The position numbers were made by a program, and so were the translations under genes. Under the pieces are notes generated by a model. That model worked only from the letters and a program-made list of their open reading frames with translations, searched no databases and was not told the DNA's origin. Source: Hyphochytrium catenoides (Eukaryota; Sar; Hyphochytriomycetes; Hyphochytriales; Hyphochytriaceae). Taken from it: a stretch of DNA of 35,062 bases. Positions within the stretch are counted from its first letter, which is position 1. Each line of letters opens with the position of its first letter. The DNA lies in assembly GCA_900088475.1 (NCBI GenBank), contig FLMG01001010.1, forward strand, positions 255,001-290,062. The letters are read 5' to 3'. Below, one piece after another: positions 1 to 14,041 of the stretch.

Positions 1-3000
1 GACTATTGTGCACCCTTTAGCTTTTGCACTTGAGGTAGAGCAGAGCGTTTTTCGACAGAAAGGAAGAGGGACCAGACAAAGCTCAGATCTGAGGTCGGTT
101 AGTTCTTGCCTACCCACGTACCTAGGGACTATTTAGTACTCTAGGACTGATGTGTTCAATTACGTTTCTCGTTTTGCAAAGACCTTTCGATGCGCCTCTT
201 TTAAACTCTGTTAGTTTTGATTTCCACAGGAGTTTGGGTTGGACGGCTGCGTCTGTTCCAGTCATACATCTGTTGTTGTCACGATGATAGAGGATATGCC
301 AATCGTCGCACACCTTACTCTCCCTCATACCTAAATCCTCCCACATGCTGCTCTTCTCAGGTTGGATATAGAAACAACAATTACGGCTTGTGTTCCTCCT
401 ATAGAGGTGAGATTAAGGGAAAGTCAGCTGGAATGGCTGACTACCGAAGTATATCAGTTCAGTGGCAGAAACGTTGGCCCAAGCGGAAGGGCTAAGGTAC
501 AAAGAGAAAGGAAGGCAAAAGAAAGTGATAAAGGCGAGGAGATAGTAACAGCATCGAATGCCACGGTATCTCACTCATCCAAGCTCACAGTTGAGATGGA
601 AGGCTGCCATGTTGAGGTGAGCGGCGTGAGTAAGGTCCCGTTTTGCCATGCTAAAATCTACTAACGGTCTTGCCAACTCTAGCTTCTTGCTGATGGAAAG
701 GCGACAGAGACGGAGAGCTTAGAAAGCCCTACCATGGAACCATGGCCTTTGATGAGTCTCAAGGTTGGAGACACTTGCTTCAGCGCAGGCGAGCAGGGCC
801 TCATCTCCGTAGAAAGTGTCGAACTTCAGATTTTGCGGCCGGATGAAGACTGTCCTTCCCCCCACGATATCGATGGCTCGCTGATATTTCCTTTTGGCTC
901 ACTCTGCCCTTTCTTTAGCTTGAAAGGGTCGAGAGAGCTACCCTTCCTCTCTGTAAGATGGTCTACTACAATCGGGTGTGGCGAGAGGATCACGGAGTCT
1001 CAAGACGCACGTAAAGAGGCATTGGTAGAGCTTCAATTCGTCAAATTCTGGCTCTGGCCATACGCACTATTTCTCATCTCTCGGTTGCTGCGGAGCGTCT
1101 CTTTTCTCTCGCAAGCATCGCCCAACCGAGCAGGTTGGGAGGCTGGGAACTGCAGCGAGTACGAACTGACCAGACCCGAAGAAAGGAAAGCAGAAGCGGG
1201 CAGAATCTCTCTATTTAGCTCTATCAAGGCCTCCATTAATGGCATAGGAATTCACATGTCCCAAGATACCATGAACAAAGACCGAGAGGAAATCAGCATC
1301 AACATGGAAGATCTCTTCTTTATCTACTCTTCCTTGTCCTCACCGCCGGCTGAGTCCTGGCAGGTTGATAGCAGGAAAGATATGCGAGTTGTTAATGATG
1401 GGACTCTTTCACTCTCTTTGAATGGGTTTGCAGTACGAATTATACCTCTTTCTCAACGTTTGGTAGAGAGAACTGGCGCTCGCCTCACTGGCACTTGCAG
1501 TTCCATACTCCAGGCAAGTGGAAGACCTAGACCTTTTTTCTCATTTAACAGATTTGGGCTCTTTCTGTCTCATTTGTGTTCTTCTGGTCAGGATCTTTTA
1601 ACTCCGGTTGCCATAAGCAAACTTGTCTCGGAACTCGGTGCATAATTAGAATTCCGTAACAGGCAGAAGGAGAAAGGAAACCAATCTTCAGAAATATCAG
1701 TGGCGAACTTGAGATTATGCCCATAACTGTAGCTATCAGTCCTGAGCACATCTCTTACGTATTTTCAACAGTCCAGAGCTTCCAAAGTGCTTTTGAGAAA
1801 GGTAAGGGTAAGCCTAACACTCGCTTGATCCTTGACAGGAAGCTCGGTGGCCCGCTTTCCCGAGAGCCTTCATCTGTTAGTAACCGCTTGGTTGACCTCT
1901 ATATGAAACGTTAGCAGCCCAGAGCTCGCTTCCAGCTAATCGCTGGCATACAACAAGCCCTCGTGAAGGAAAAGGAAGAATTTGGCCCCGGGCCGTAATA
2001 GATACTAGCAGAGGTACTCTACCGGCGCTCTCCCAATACGTCATCCAAAGATGCAACCACTTAAACGCTGTGTGCCAGGACCTTCTAAGCTAGTCGAGAG
2101 CACAGCCGAAAGAAATGATCTGGCTGATATGCAACGGAGCGATCATGGTGGACTTCCTAGAATGGGCGCGCTTACTCTAACAGAAGCACCTTTCGATGAG
2201 AAAGAGGTAGTATTCGCCTTCACCGGCCAATGGTTGGAGAGATGACCACCCTCTCGCTTTATGTTGCCGACACTCTTGCTCTGGACACATCACACATGAA
2301 CTCTGAGACCCTGTAAATTCTGCTCCATAGATTGTACTGTATAAGGACGGAATTGTTCAAATCCAAGAGGAATTCCCTGGGATTGACTGGGATACTTTAG
2401 AAGTCGGGAGTCTCGTTAAGAGCCACATCAAGGTAAAAGGAGTGGCGGCTACCACGTCAAGCATACGCTCTCTTTTCAATATAGAGGGTTCTTACGAAGA
2501 AATTCGGATAGTTTGTCTTCTACATTCCACTATGGGGACTTGCCGCCTTTAGGTCAGGCATATGCATTGGCTTACTCATATGACACAGGATATGGCGCCA
2601 GACGTCAGTCAATCGCAGCTATCTCCCATGGACAGGAGGTCTTTGAAGTGGTGTGGCGTGAGGTGGAGGTATCCCGTACCCAGGCGTGCTGAAATGTGTA
2701 TGTGCAACCCTTTGCCTTTACCCAAAGCGGCAGTACCCAGAACAGCTCTTGGGTATGTGTCACGTGATTGGTCCGTGATCGTGATTAGTCAGAATTATGA
2801 CGGTCCAGTTCTGTAGTTCACTCTCTTGTTGTTAAACCTCCTTGGTGCGACGTTTTGAGTCAGTAGCAGCACAGCTCCTGCTTCAAATTAAGGGCCATCG
2901 CCTCTCTGCAAGCTTCTCAGTCTCTTGACGCTGCCCGCTACCACTGCACAGGGTTCACCTACCCACTGTTGGTGCTGAGGACATTTTTCGGACGTCCATC

Positions 3001-6000
3001 ATATGTCAGTTGCGGTGCTGGAACGATATTGAGAGGAGATTGATGCCTCTCGCAACCTTACTGGTAGGACGAACGTCCTCGGCAATGAGAATGTCTTATA
3101 TGGTGCCTGGACGCCAGAAGTATTCGACAACGTAGCTTAGCGGCCACGTTATCAAGTCTTTAGCCCAATGCACACTAGCCCTTCACCTGGCCTGACAGGC
3201 CCCTCTCTTTGCCCCTTACCGATAGGTTCCCTTGGATGAACGTCTATTGGCAGCCGAGAAGCGTATCTCGGGGTATGGCTTTGCAGATGCGTTGGCGGCC
3301 TTCGTGGATTCGGGACAAGGAGCCGAGTCCAGGGAGGGCGTGCAGCAGGGGTGGCGGAAGTTTCTCCTCGATTCTCCTCCGTCGCCTGAATGGGAGCTTC
3401 TGTGGCTGGCGCCAGAAGAGCTGCAAAAGAGCGAGGTCAGGAGACAAATTTGCCTTATTCTTTGATCTCCTCCTGGATATGCCCATCTCCGTGATCTCGC
3501 GGTGTAACAATGATGACGGATCTGCTGGGACTGATGCACCTCATATTTATCATCCAAACTTACCACAGGCACTGGCCGTGACCACCCTCCTGCTTTCCTC
3601 CATCTCGGTTTCATCTGCTTTCCATCTCGAAGATTACCCTAGACTTAGCCTTTCAATTGTCTTGGAGGGGATCGAACTCCATGGCCTCGGGAGCGCGAAA
3701 GTCTGCAGGTTCTCTCCAAAAACGTGCCTTTGGTCCTTATGTCGTTCCGCCTCGCTCACGCTTTGGAACATTATCTATCCATCCAGGCTAAAGAAGTACG
3801 AAATCACAGATACTCAAACGGTACGGACCCCCGAGTTCAATGACTTCACCTCTCTGAGCCATCTATAATCTTTTATGAGCTTTCCAGCTTTTCACAAGGA
3901 GTAATACTTGGCCTAATTATCTCTTCTAACACTGTAGCGTCCGAAGAAGATGCTTGCCATTCGCTTTTCGGAGCTCGATGTTCAGCTCAGGACATTTGCG
4001 TCCTCTGAGAGTTCGAACTTAAGCAAAGGTTCTAAGCACACATATGAACCTCCATAGTTTCTTCCTTCCGAAACACGCTCCTTCCGTAAATAGGTCAATT
4101 TTGGTTTCCCCCCACAAGAAGCGAATGCTTTCTTCTACGTCATTGGCTCCTCGTCAAGTCCAGATTAACCCATGTAGCTGTTATACGATTGATACTCTTA
4201 CCTCACTCTTTGCTACCTGTATTGCTGCTGCCCTAGACCATGTGGATCTTGCCATCGCTGTACAGACGGAGATATCCGTGAGTGCGTACAGATTGAAGGA
4301 CATGACGGAGATCGTCTTTCTTGATCCTGCCTCGTTTACGCTGATCATCCAAAAGAATAAGAAGACGGCAGAGGAAAGAAGACTATATATCTCGCTTAAA
4401 GTCGACGTCTTAGCCTTCAACGTCAGCACCACCTCCATCCTCTCAGTGCAGCATCTTATAACCTCGTACTCCAAAATTCCGAAAACGGGAATGGCAAAAG
4501 ACGGATGCATGTTTGAGGAGGAGCGGATAGTCCTGGTGAACTTGACGGGAAACGCTTTATGGTACTTTGCACCCCTATCCTTCAGAGATTGACCGGGTCA
4601 ACCCTTTGTTGATTGCCAAGAACCTTCGAGCCTGCGTTCACTCAGTACTTCCTGGTCTACTGGTTACTTCTTCGGCTTAACAGCTTCTTTGCCCATAGGT
4701 ACGGCCAAAATATGACAAGCGAAGCTTTGCACTTAGCTTCGGGGTCGAGTCAAAGCTACTCTTGGCGGACTATTGCTTATCAAGAAAGGCTCCGCTTTGC
4801 ATTAGACAGCGCCAGAGTCCCCGGTAAGAGTAATGCAGAGAGGAAAATTAGGCACCTGGACCTATCTTTTTGAAAGCAACAGGAGGAACGGGAGAAGTGG
4901 GGGAAGGGAAAGGGGGTAGGGCTTACGGACACTTGAAAAGCGTCAAGAGTAAACATTCGTGGAAGTATTCTCGGCCGGCCTTATAGGCTAGTAGCTGACA
5001 TAATCCTCGCAGGCACCCCGGGCGTGTGGTCTGAGCCTGTCTCTGTCGCCAATCCTTCCTCTCTCCAACGAGTGCAGCTGCATTATGACGGTACTTCAAC
5101 AAGCTCAGCTTATTCCTCCCTTGTAGAAGCGTTTGCGGGCCCGCAGATTTGCTTTATGTGGCTGAAAGTCCAGGATCATGGGTTGCAGAAGCACATATTA
5201 CTTCGCAGCAGTCTTACTATCTCATCCTTGTTGGACCTCCCGGTAACTGTTACCCTCGGTTGGACCCTAACTAAGGAAGAACAAAGTCAACCGTTGGACT
5301 TGACAGATAAGAACCCAATCGAGCCTAGCGCACGTGCGCCACCGGATGAGGATGAAATTACAGCCGACCGCCTTGCGCGACAGGTGAGCTTTGAACTTGC
5401 GGAACTCCAACCTTCAACAGAAGAAGGCGCATCTTTCTATCAGAGGCTCAGAGGCAACATTCAAACGACGTGTGGCCCTCTCGAAAGCAGCAGATACAGA
5501 CTTGAGAGAGATGAGAGAACAATCCCCTCCGCTGGAACTACATCGAACCCAGCGGAGGCCCGATCATCTACGTTGACATCCTCTTCAAGAGCAACTGTAT
5601 CTCCCACCGAGTTCTCTGGACCTTCAACCGTCATTGCGTGGGACTCTGACGTTCCATGTGAGTATGCTTGCAGAGAATGCAGGCGGGCGCACGTGATGCT
5701 TCCAACTGAGGACGTGAGACAAGAAGGAGGCAAATCCCTCATCTTCTCCATCCAATTACTGCACAGCCAAGTCCAAAACAACGAAGAAAGGATAGTTCCC
5801 TTTGCTTCTATACCTATGCCCGTGAAGATTCCCTGTCGAGCACTCCAAACCTGCGCAGAGAGTCAAGGTAGCTCACACGATTGCCGTCGAAGATGTCGCA
5901 ACCTAACGTCAATGTGAAGTCTTAGAATACCCTCACCTAGTCCAAGACAACGACTGCAACCTCGCTTTTCCTGGAGGCTTTGCGGTCTTGACCCAGCTGA

Positions 6001-9000
6001 CAGCACAAACAATCGTAGCAACAGAGGAAATCCAGGGCGATAGAGAGAAAGAAAGGGAGCTATGGGTCTGGGTAATCTTCAGGAGAGTTTCTTCTGCAGG
6101 TCGGTGGTCCGATATATTGAACGTTAAGGGGCCAAGCAAAGACTAACACCATGTCATCAGAGGCTTGCGGAGACCCATTGCCTCAGTCAACAGTGTTCGA
6201 AGCTAATGTGGGTTCACCTGCGTTGTGGTCCTGGATGAGTATTGAGGTGGGTTTTCTAAAAGCATGCTTTACTTCCATTTGTGGCCCCCGCCCTCCTGAT
6301 CTGTATGATTCACTGCTCCTACTAACTTGCTCCCGGTAAAACCTCAGATTTGGCCGACGGTCACAGTCCTCTCTCCCCCGGAGATCAAGGCGCAATATGC
6401 CTTTGCCTCAATGAGGTACGTAGGGTTAAAGCATGACTTCACCTCTTACGCTCAATTCTACCCTTGATGTGTGTGTGCAGTGAGTCGCAAGTGGGTGATG
6501 ATCATATCCGTCCCTACACCCAGTTAAGCTTGCCACTTCATTCGTCCGTATCCCTCCGTCTGATTGAGTTGAATGAAGAGAACGAGAAAGAGCAACATCG
6601 TACTTTGGCAAGGGTTCTATTTCCTTCATTCTCCTCGCTATCGACTATCTTTTTGAACTTCCCAGCGGCTGGGGAGTTAGAGGATGTCAAGGAGATGGAG
6701 AAGCCCACGACTAGGCCGATAATCTCTTTGGCCAGGGATCTGTCCTCCTGTGGGCCCACCACTTACCTAGTGGTACAGATGCAAATAGAGGTAATGGTGG
6801 TAGCGTGAAGGGAGCGTCAATCCTCCTCTTGATACCTGCATAATTCACTACTCCTTTTCACTCCTATGCAGTCCCCCTATTCCTACCAGCCCTAAACCCT
6901 ACGCAATCAGCATCTGATGTGTCTGCCGTCAGGCTGATGGCCATTAACCCCTTTGATGTCTAGATTGTGAACAAAAGCGACCTGAACCTTACCGTCATGG
7001 CAGAAAATAGTAACTTCAAGAAAGGCTCTCCAGGTGGGTATGGACTAGCCCGACTTGGTGAACGGCATCTAGGCTATGACACATTAATTCAATCTGAACG
7101 TGATCTCGCTCTTTGTTCCTTCACCGTTCCGTTTTTCTAGTTGTCATACTGAAGGGAGAGCGAGACTTCATACCTTTGGACGGCGATGGCAAAGAGACCA
7201 AACTTTTCGTGGCTATCCATACGTATGTCCTGTCCTTGTGGCTGGATACTTTCTTATGTTTCAGACTATCTTTTGCCTCCAGTCAATTATTTAATTGGTG
7301 TCACAGCTAGTGCAGTTCGACCACAACCCGTCCTTTAGTTCCGTACTTTCCTATCTTCCTATGTTCGACATAGCCTTCTTGTCAATTGAGCAATCCCTGT
7401 GTCTCTAGCTAATATTTTTATTCGAAGGGCGGAGGCCAAATGGTCGGAAGGTATATCGGTTGGTCAGGACTGCGTAGTGTTCTTAGTGCCCGCTGAAACT
7501 GACCGGAGGATCTTCTACCCATTGACAGCGCTCACTGAGCTGTCAGTGACTGGTAACCATGCATAAGGCTACCTCTGTGAAAATTGTTTACTTTACTAAC
7601 TGTCATCTCTTTGGCACGGACGTGCCCGTGCTTGAGATATTTGTCTAAAATGTGCAGTGCGTCCCATCTCACACCTTGTCGGTTAGGTCCTGCAAGGGTG
7701 ACAGTACAGATTAGTTCGCGCATAATGCTCTGCAATACCACCGACATGAGCCTGTCTCTTTCCAGTCCGCTTGAGCCTACTTTCACTGTCATAAAGCCAG
7801 GCCATTCTATTGCACTACCTGTGCAGGAGGAGACTCATGACCTTCGAACTCAAAATGACAGGAGTAATAAGGTCCAGTAGGAGATCTGTTAGGAGCAGAT
7901 TTAACTGTGCTTCCAACCAATAGCATTAGCAGACTGATTAGTCACTTGATCCGCTTTCTGTCTTGTCTTTACAGAGATTTTTAGGAAGCTTTTCCCGCTT
8001 TTCGGGCTCGATACCACTGGAAAAGCAGTCGAGACTGCAGGTGCCTACCTACAGAATGAGCTTCACAGAGCGAGAAGACAATCCAAGGCCAGTTAGCGAG
8101 ATGCAGTCAGGCCCTGTCTCCCTTATCCCTTCCGATATCCGGGTGCTGCTGGAGAGCAACAGAGGTAGCCCCTCATACTTCATTTGACTCGCCCATGCTT
8201 TCTCACTGATTGCTTCTACCTGGCCCTGATTTTGTGATCCACAAATTCTTGCCGCATCACAGAAAAAAATTCCCCATCTAGTAGACCATCAGAGAGGAAT
8301 AGAGTTCTGGTGCCCTGTCAACCACGAGCGCAGGTATGGCTCTTGTTGCAGTCATGATGGGTGATCTTAGATTGTACTACATGTTATCCTTACTTTTGTC
8401 TCGCTGCGAAGTCAGATGACCATCCCCATTGGCGGATGGTCTGCACTTTACTTCACCCCATCGTCCGGAGGATCTGTCGTTGTGTTGCTAGTCCCTTCTT
8501 CTAGAACCTCTGGCCCCTCTGACGGATGACCCAAATCTTTTACCCTTGTGAGATAGGATGTACTCTTAAGCTACGAACTCAAAAAGGTCTCAGGTTGTTA
8601 CGCTGTAGTCCTTTTCATTGATCCCCTGCCGCCTACTGTGATTGAGAACATCTCAAGGTGACTGATTACAGAGCGATTGCGGAGAACTTTTTCTGACTCC
8701 CACCAGTAAATGAGTCCTATGAAGAATGGGAAAGTGGGATTAGGGGAGGAACGGCGAACAATTCAAATGAAGGATTGTTAGGATGATACCTGACTCTTAT
8801 AGTGTACTTCTTGTGTCGTAAATTGATGCTCTTGCAGGCAGCCCTTGGAAGTTGCTTTAGTTGGCGCCGAGAAGAGGAGCCAAATTATCCCAGGCAATAC
8901 CTCCCTAGAGTATGATTGGGTCCTGCAGGTACAGAAGAGATTGTCAAAATACTTTCCCATTATAACTGACAAGGCCGAACTGCATCGAAGATTGACAGGG

Positions 9001-12000
9001 AAGGTGGTGATCCTGTTGCAAAGAAAGGAAGAGGTGCGTCTTTCACGTACGAAGACTCTGAAGACAGGTATTGCATTCTTTCTTTCCTCTGTCTTTCATA
9101 AGCTTGCTGTCTTTATATATATATTAGCCATACATCCTCTAGTCGCTGTTTCAGCTAATACCATATGCCGGACGTCTCTAGGAGAGCAGACGAGAGAAGG
9201 ACGCTCGATACGATGTACCAAGTCCACAATTCGTTCCGTATTCGGAGGTCTGGATATGATTGGTCCCAGCCCATTTGGGATGTCCCAGGCCTTCAGTTTG
9301 CCACTCTCCGAAAGGAAAGAGCCGGCAGAAGAGATGGTAGTGTTGATAACAGTAACGACGTACCGCCAAGTAAGAACTTGATTGTGAGAGTCTTTCCGAG
9401 AGCTGGCACCTCCGTCATAGTTCTTGAAGAGTTGGATGAACCGAATACCTTCAGCAAAGAAGAGATTCTTTTATCAGCTGACCGTCAGTATGGAAGAGAT
9501 TTTGAGAGGGAGACTACTCCTGTCGAATTCAGTTTGGAAGGTTAGTAGCCCTTGATGTCTCTAGTTGCGCTTGGCCCGTGGTATATTCGCGATCCCGAAC
9601 GTTTCGATCGAACTCATATCTTTTTTTCTGAGTCCCCGCTAGTAATACTTCTTCGGTTCTTGCATAACCTCTGACGCTGTGACTACACGTCCTAACCTCA
9701 AATTTGCCACGCAGTATTGAATGTCAGCTTGAGCGTGTTTGACGAATTTCAAGGTTATAGGCTGCCTGATGACGCTGCTCTCTTACCAGATAGTGGCGGT
9801 GCGTACCCCTTGAAAGATGCTTCACTTGGCTGCGTCTCTCAATTATGAAAAGCTGGAAAAGTTGACTCGTTGAGCTTCCTCGGAGACTTTTCCTCGTCTT
9901 TCACTTATGCCAGTAAAGGACCATGTCTTCTGCCTCTTACAATCATTGTCATGCTTGAGAACATGTGGCTGATCTCCAGATTGATGGGTCCACCACAAAA
10001 CTCTGACACGCTTATGACCAATCTCTGCTTCTCTCTCGCAATGTTCCCTTCGAAATTATGCAGTGGACAGCCGATATCTCACTCAGGACTTTTCACGCTC
10101 TCATGTGGGATGTATGCCGGAGCTCGTCCACCTATCTTTCGATAATCTGCGTACGACCATTGTAGCCACGAATGCACCATTCAAGGAAATGCTGAAATCC
10201 GCAGCACTAGGTAAGAGGTCAAGATGCACATTGTAAACAAAAAGAAAAAGAGAAGGGAAATTTCGCAGAGAAGGGAGTATGGTTCTTGTGGCCTTGGTGG
10301 CGCGGCTGACAAGGCAGAGGAGAATCCCAAGTGGCCGAAGCTGCCTCGAATTAGTAGAAAGAAATTATGAAGAAACAAACGGGATCTTATGCAAAAGTCT
10401 GGCCCATACATCCGCACATGGCTGTGAAGCTTAAATATCCCAGGTTTTAATAGCGGCTACCCTAAGCCCTGAGGAAGGGCACTTGGGAAAAGGCTAACTG
10501 ATATTGTTTAGGGGAGCTTTGCCACGCTGGCGGCTTTCAATCACTGGATTTTAAGGTCGGTCGCCTCCAGCTGGATAACTACTATGGTAGCCCTTGCGTT
10601 ATCCTTGCCCAGCACGCAGTGAGCAACGTTACATACAAAGGTATACAATTTACTAGGCTAATCCTTACTCCTATAGGAGCCTTCCGGATCGAAAGTCTGT
10701 TTTAATGTTGCCTCATCGCCCATACGCAGCTTCTCAGCTTTAAGCTTCGTAGTTCATTACTGTCAATATGGCTCTTCTGACGTCTGCACTCTCCTGCATT
10801 CGTAGGGAATAGAGAAGTGCAGGACGAGCAACAGGCTGCCTTGTCTCTTTACGTCAGCCGCGTCGTACCTTGGCGAGCGACAGGCATGGAGGCCTACCTG
10901 TATAAGGTCGAAGTAGCTTTTCATCCCGTAGTCATTCAGGTAGGACCCAAAAGAGAGCTACAGCGAGGGGGGTGCTTGAACGAGTCTTATGTTGGCTTAC
11001 ATTTAGGTCGAAGATGAACTAGCGAGGAAGCTGTGGGAAAAGGCTCGCCCACTCGTTCAGAGTCTCTCGGCGCAGAACAGGCGTCTGAGAGCGTGGATAC
11101 AAACTTCCGCTTCTGGTTTCCACGACACTCTTTCCAGAAAGGTCGAAGTCGGGCTGGGCATGATACCTACGGCAACGCTCCGTCATCAGCTGCGTCGTAG
11201 AATCTACGTGGAGCAGCTGGACATCTCAAGGCTTTCCGTAATCCTTACCGCCCGTTTGACATATCCTATCTTCCTAGGTGAGTCCTTTCCTTGTCATTCC
11301 CAGCCTCAGTGTGGTGCGCTACGCCTTCAGTTACAGGCTCTATGCTTGTAAATCTCCGCATCTTACGTGCTACTTGACCCTCTTACACCGAGATCTACTC
11401 GTTCAATCCCCCAAGCAGCTACTAAGCAACACCCCCTCCCCCTCCTCCATAGGTGTGACGAGGACCCCTCTCACATTCACACCCTTTCACCTAAGGCACC
11501 TTCACGCCTTTCCCGAGCAGCTACTGAAGGAGCTGGCAGCCAATTACGTAGCGGACGCCCTACTGGGTTCACCAGCGGTGGTTGGCTCGCTAGAACTCTT
11601 AGGCAACCCGACGTAAGCATATACCCTGATCTTAGGGTTAGCTTGTTTGCTGTATGCCGACGGTTTGTGCTCTAATCTAATTTGGCGGACACTGTATCGT
11701 TTCCCGTGCGTCCTGCCATAGCCCTGCCATCGTGTGGATGAAGGATGATTATGTTCGATACTTTGTACAGCATGCAATGAGAGTGTTTCGGTTCATCGTT
11801 AGTGCTACTTCCTGCTTCCCGTTGACCCGACATATGACTATTGTGCCTAATCAGAATACTTTAGTGGCCTCGTCCGTAGCTTTTCAGCAGGAGTCTACAA
11901 CCTCTTTGCTCTTCCGTTCGAGCGAATAAGGGAAGAAGGCTTCCACCTCAGCTATTTATTTACGGGAGTAGGCCAAGGGCTCTCCGCTTTTGCATGGTAG

Positions 12001-13685
12001 CTCTCTTAACCTTGGTTTGATGTCTTTATACGCTGCCAACTTCCGGACAGCAATATGCGGACGAGCTAAGCTTTCTAACTGCTTATGTGGCTCAGCAGTG
12101 TTTACTACTCAGCTAACCTCCGCTATTGCACTCTCTTCTGTGGATGCAGGTACACTTCCGAGGGCGCCCTCACCTCCTTAGCTGGCTTCTCGGCGAGCGT
12201 AGCAAATAACCTACACCGCCTCTCGCTGGGTTCAGACGACCAATTAACGCTTTCGCGAGCTAGCCAGCCTCGCCGGTTCACGGAAGGGCTGTCACAAGGA
12301 GTCCAGGTGCTGCGGCTGCTCGTGCTAATACTACACTACTCTTACGTTTCAAACACCTGCTATGGCTGGAGTTCCGGTTATGCATTGGCTTCATCTGCTC
12401 TTATCGTGCTGCTACTCCATTGAATATTGGGGCTATCCCTTACCAGACGCCATGCGCTTTGTAGTCTCTCGGTAACTCTGTACTAGACGCAGCCTCTGGT
12501 GTCATCCTTGATCCGCTGGAGGCTTATCAGGCAAACAAAGGAATATTGAAAGGTAGGAGCCACGCATTCAACAGCCACGTATTCAACAGCCACGCGTACC
12601 AAGGATAGCTTACAAGGAACCCCTCTAACTTTGAGCTTGTCATGCCTTTTAATGAAACCATATTCAGGTCTTGGCAAAGGCCTTCTAGGAGTCATCACCA
12701 AACCTGTTGGTGGAGTGGCTGCACTGGTTTCTCATACTTCTCAGGGTATAATCAACAGCACAGGAATAGGAGAGGTCCCAACACCTACAAGACCAATGCA
12801 ATTTCTGGCTTTCGAAGTACGTGCCCTTCTATGTAGAAAGACAAAGCGGTTTGCTTTTCTCTGGACTAGCAAAAGTGGAACAAACTGAGCTTTGCAGTAG
12901 CCCAACAAGATTCGGAAGTAGTTTGATGGCGATTCCTATCTGTCGCGTTTTTTCCAGTTGCTTTTTCCTGGTCTTCAATACCCGCTGGCTAATGACGTCC
13001 TTTCCTAACGACACGGTAATGCCGTAGGTGCAACGCCAACTGCTAAGTGAGGTTAAACTCTTTGAAGATGATTATATACTCCTCTACCTAGACGGCCAGA
13101 TAATGGCACACCCTGATCTGGGGCGAGAGTTTGACAGAAAAGAAGATACAGATGCATTGAAGGGGTGCTGTGAATTGCAGGGAGAAGGCAGCATTAGAAG
13201 CCTCCCTGCTGGTACTCTAGTTACGCTGGCCCTAAGACCGCGTTGTCTAGTAATCCTCGAGAAATCAACCGGGAGCTATGTCGAGACCCCAGTCCAAGAG
13301 ATCCCTGTCACTGCCATAACGGACGTAGGGCCGCTTTCTTCTCTATCCCTCTCTCCCCCGCCAAGCGTCAGAGTTTGCACTTATCAGTTCTCCTCATGCA
13401 TGTTAAGAGAAGACTAGAACATTCTAACTCCTGCTATACTTCTCTGAAATCAGCCGATCGTCTTTGTCTTTATCCTCGTGGCCTGCCCACTTGGCTTATA
13501 CACTGCTACTTTTCATTCTGTAGGTTGGGCGGGTACCCGGAAGGCCCAATGCCCTTCGGATCGACTTCATACCTCAACATCAACCCAGCCAAGAGGAAAG
13601 TAGGGACAGCCTAGTCGTGGAAATGGATAGTCATGACATTACGTCCATGATTCAGATGTTCAGGAGCCTTAAGGAGGCGAAGTAA
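1..13685 (+). CDS. VPS13: VPS13-family bridge-like lipid-transfer protein, 5'-truncated by the window edge, many exons
   Basis: VPS13 proteins are very long rods with a hydrophobic groove that move lipids in bulk between membranes at contact sites. The N-terminal chorein domain is not in the window, so the gene begins further left. I recognise it from the C-terminal half. An EPWPL motif near 734 is typical of VPS13 repeats. Beta-rich segments at about 2330-2430, 5024-5400, 6980-7040 (IVNKSDLNLTV) and 7430-7550 resemble the VAB adaptor-binding region. GFQSLDFKVGRLQLDNYYG at about 10520 is followed by exons to 11614. A glycine-rich segment has GLGKGLLGVITKPVGGVAAL at 12668-12730, and a PH-like end closes the protein at TAA 13683-13685. 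Intron sizes and exact exon limits between 1 and 10.4 kb are mostly not resolved; many open stretches there are single exons of this gene. The next gene is convergent. Confidence is high for the family and low for individual internal exons. Confidence 0.88.
10501..12816 (+). other. VPS13 late region: APT1-like and ATG2_C-like coding exons
   Basis: This part of the VPS13 gene encodes the distal end of the rod and the helices that dock on the acceptor membrane in known family members. Recognisable exon pieces in order are: LQLDNYYGSPCVIL near 10570; exons around 10805-10939 and 11008-11277 ending in RLTYPIFLG; one at about 11452-11613 ending LELLGNPT, matching the family's 'LG(S/N)P...LGNP' stretch; GVYNLFALPFERIREEG near 11890, the 'G(V/I)xxxFxxPFxx' motif; YTSEGALTSLAGF near 12150; DPLEAYQANKGIL near 12512; and an exon at 12668-12816. 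That last exon enters in phase 1 and leaves in phase 0. The order agrees with the family, which supports a single continuous gene here. Confidence 0.85.
13028..13685 (+). other. VPS13 C-terminal PH-like domain, last two exons
   Basis: The two final exons (13028-13324 and 13524-13685, both in phase 0) encode about 152 residues. They start VQRQLLSEVKLFEDDYILLY and end in MIQMFRSLKEAK before TAA. The intron between them runs from gtaggg to ctgtag. This matches the PH-like fold that closes VPS13 proteins. In yeast and human members it binds membrane lipids or proteins and helps target the protein. The open frame continuing beyond 13324 to 13417 is intron read-through, since only the spliced frame gives the amphipathic C-terminal helix. 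Confidence 0.8.
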
Positions 13686-14041
13686 AAGTGCCATTAGCGA
13701 GTAGTGGATCCTACCATAAACAGTCCATTCGGTCCCAATGTCATACATATAAGTTATAACGACGTGATCTCAATGGAACTTCTTTTCCCTTGAATCATAG
13801 GTTTCACTAACCATCCTGTTGGCGCTGACGTGATGCAGCTGTTACCTGGCATAGCTGTGCCGTAAGGAAAATCTTCTCTCGTCCGCACTTTGGGACGTCA
13901 CAGCCGCTCTAAGAGGTTAAAGACTATATGCCCCGCCGTAGTTCAGTCCTCGGAGGTCACCATTCCTCCCTTCTAACTGCAGGTCTAGAGTCCCCATAAA
14001 TAGTTGAATGCAGGTTCACTTGTTAACGTTGGCGTGGCATA
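13686..14041. other. Intergenic gap between convergent VPS13 and PH-protein genes
   Basis: These 356 bases lie between two stop codons facing each other and must hold both 3' untranslated regions. I see no convincing open frame, RNA gene or repeat. Poly(A) signals are not obvious by eye. Confidence 0.6.

Noticed and set aside
734-1645. A stand-alone 303-residue protein
   Set aside because: The preceding exon ends at a donor that joins in frame to the start of this stretch, and EPWPL is a VPS13 motif; it is an internal VPS13 segment, possibly with retained introns.
9113-9125. TA-rich tract tatatatatatt as a promoter
   Set aside because: It lies inside the VPS13 gene, probably in an intron, with no gene start nearby.
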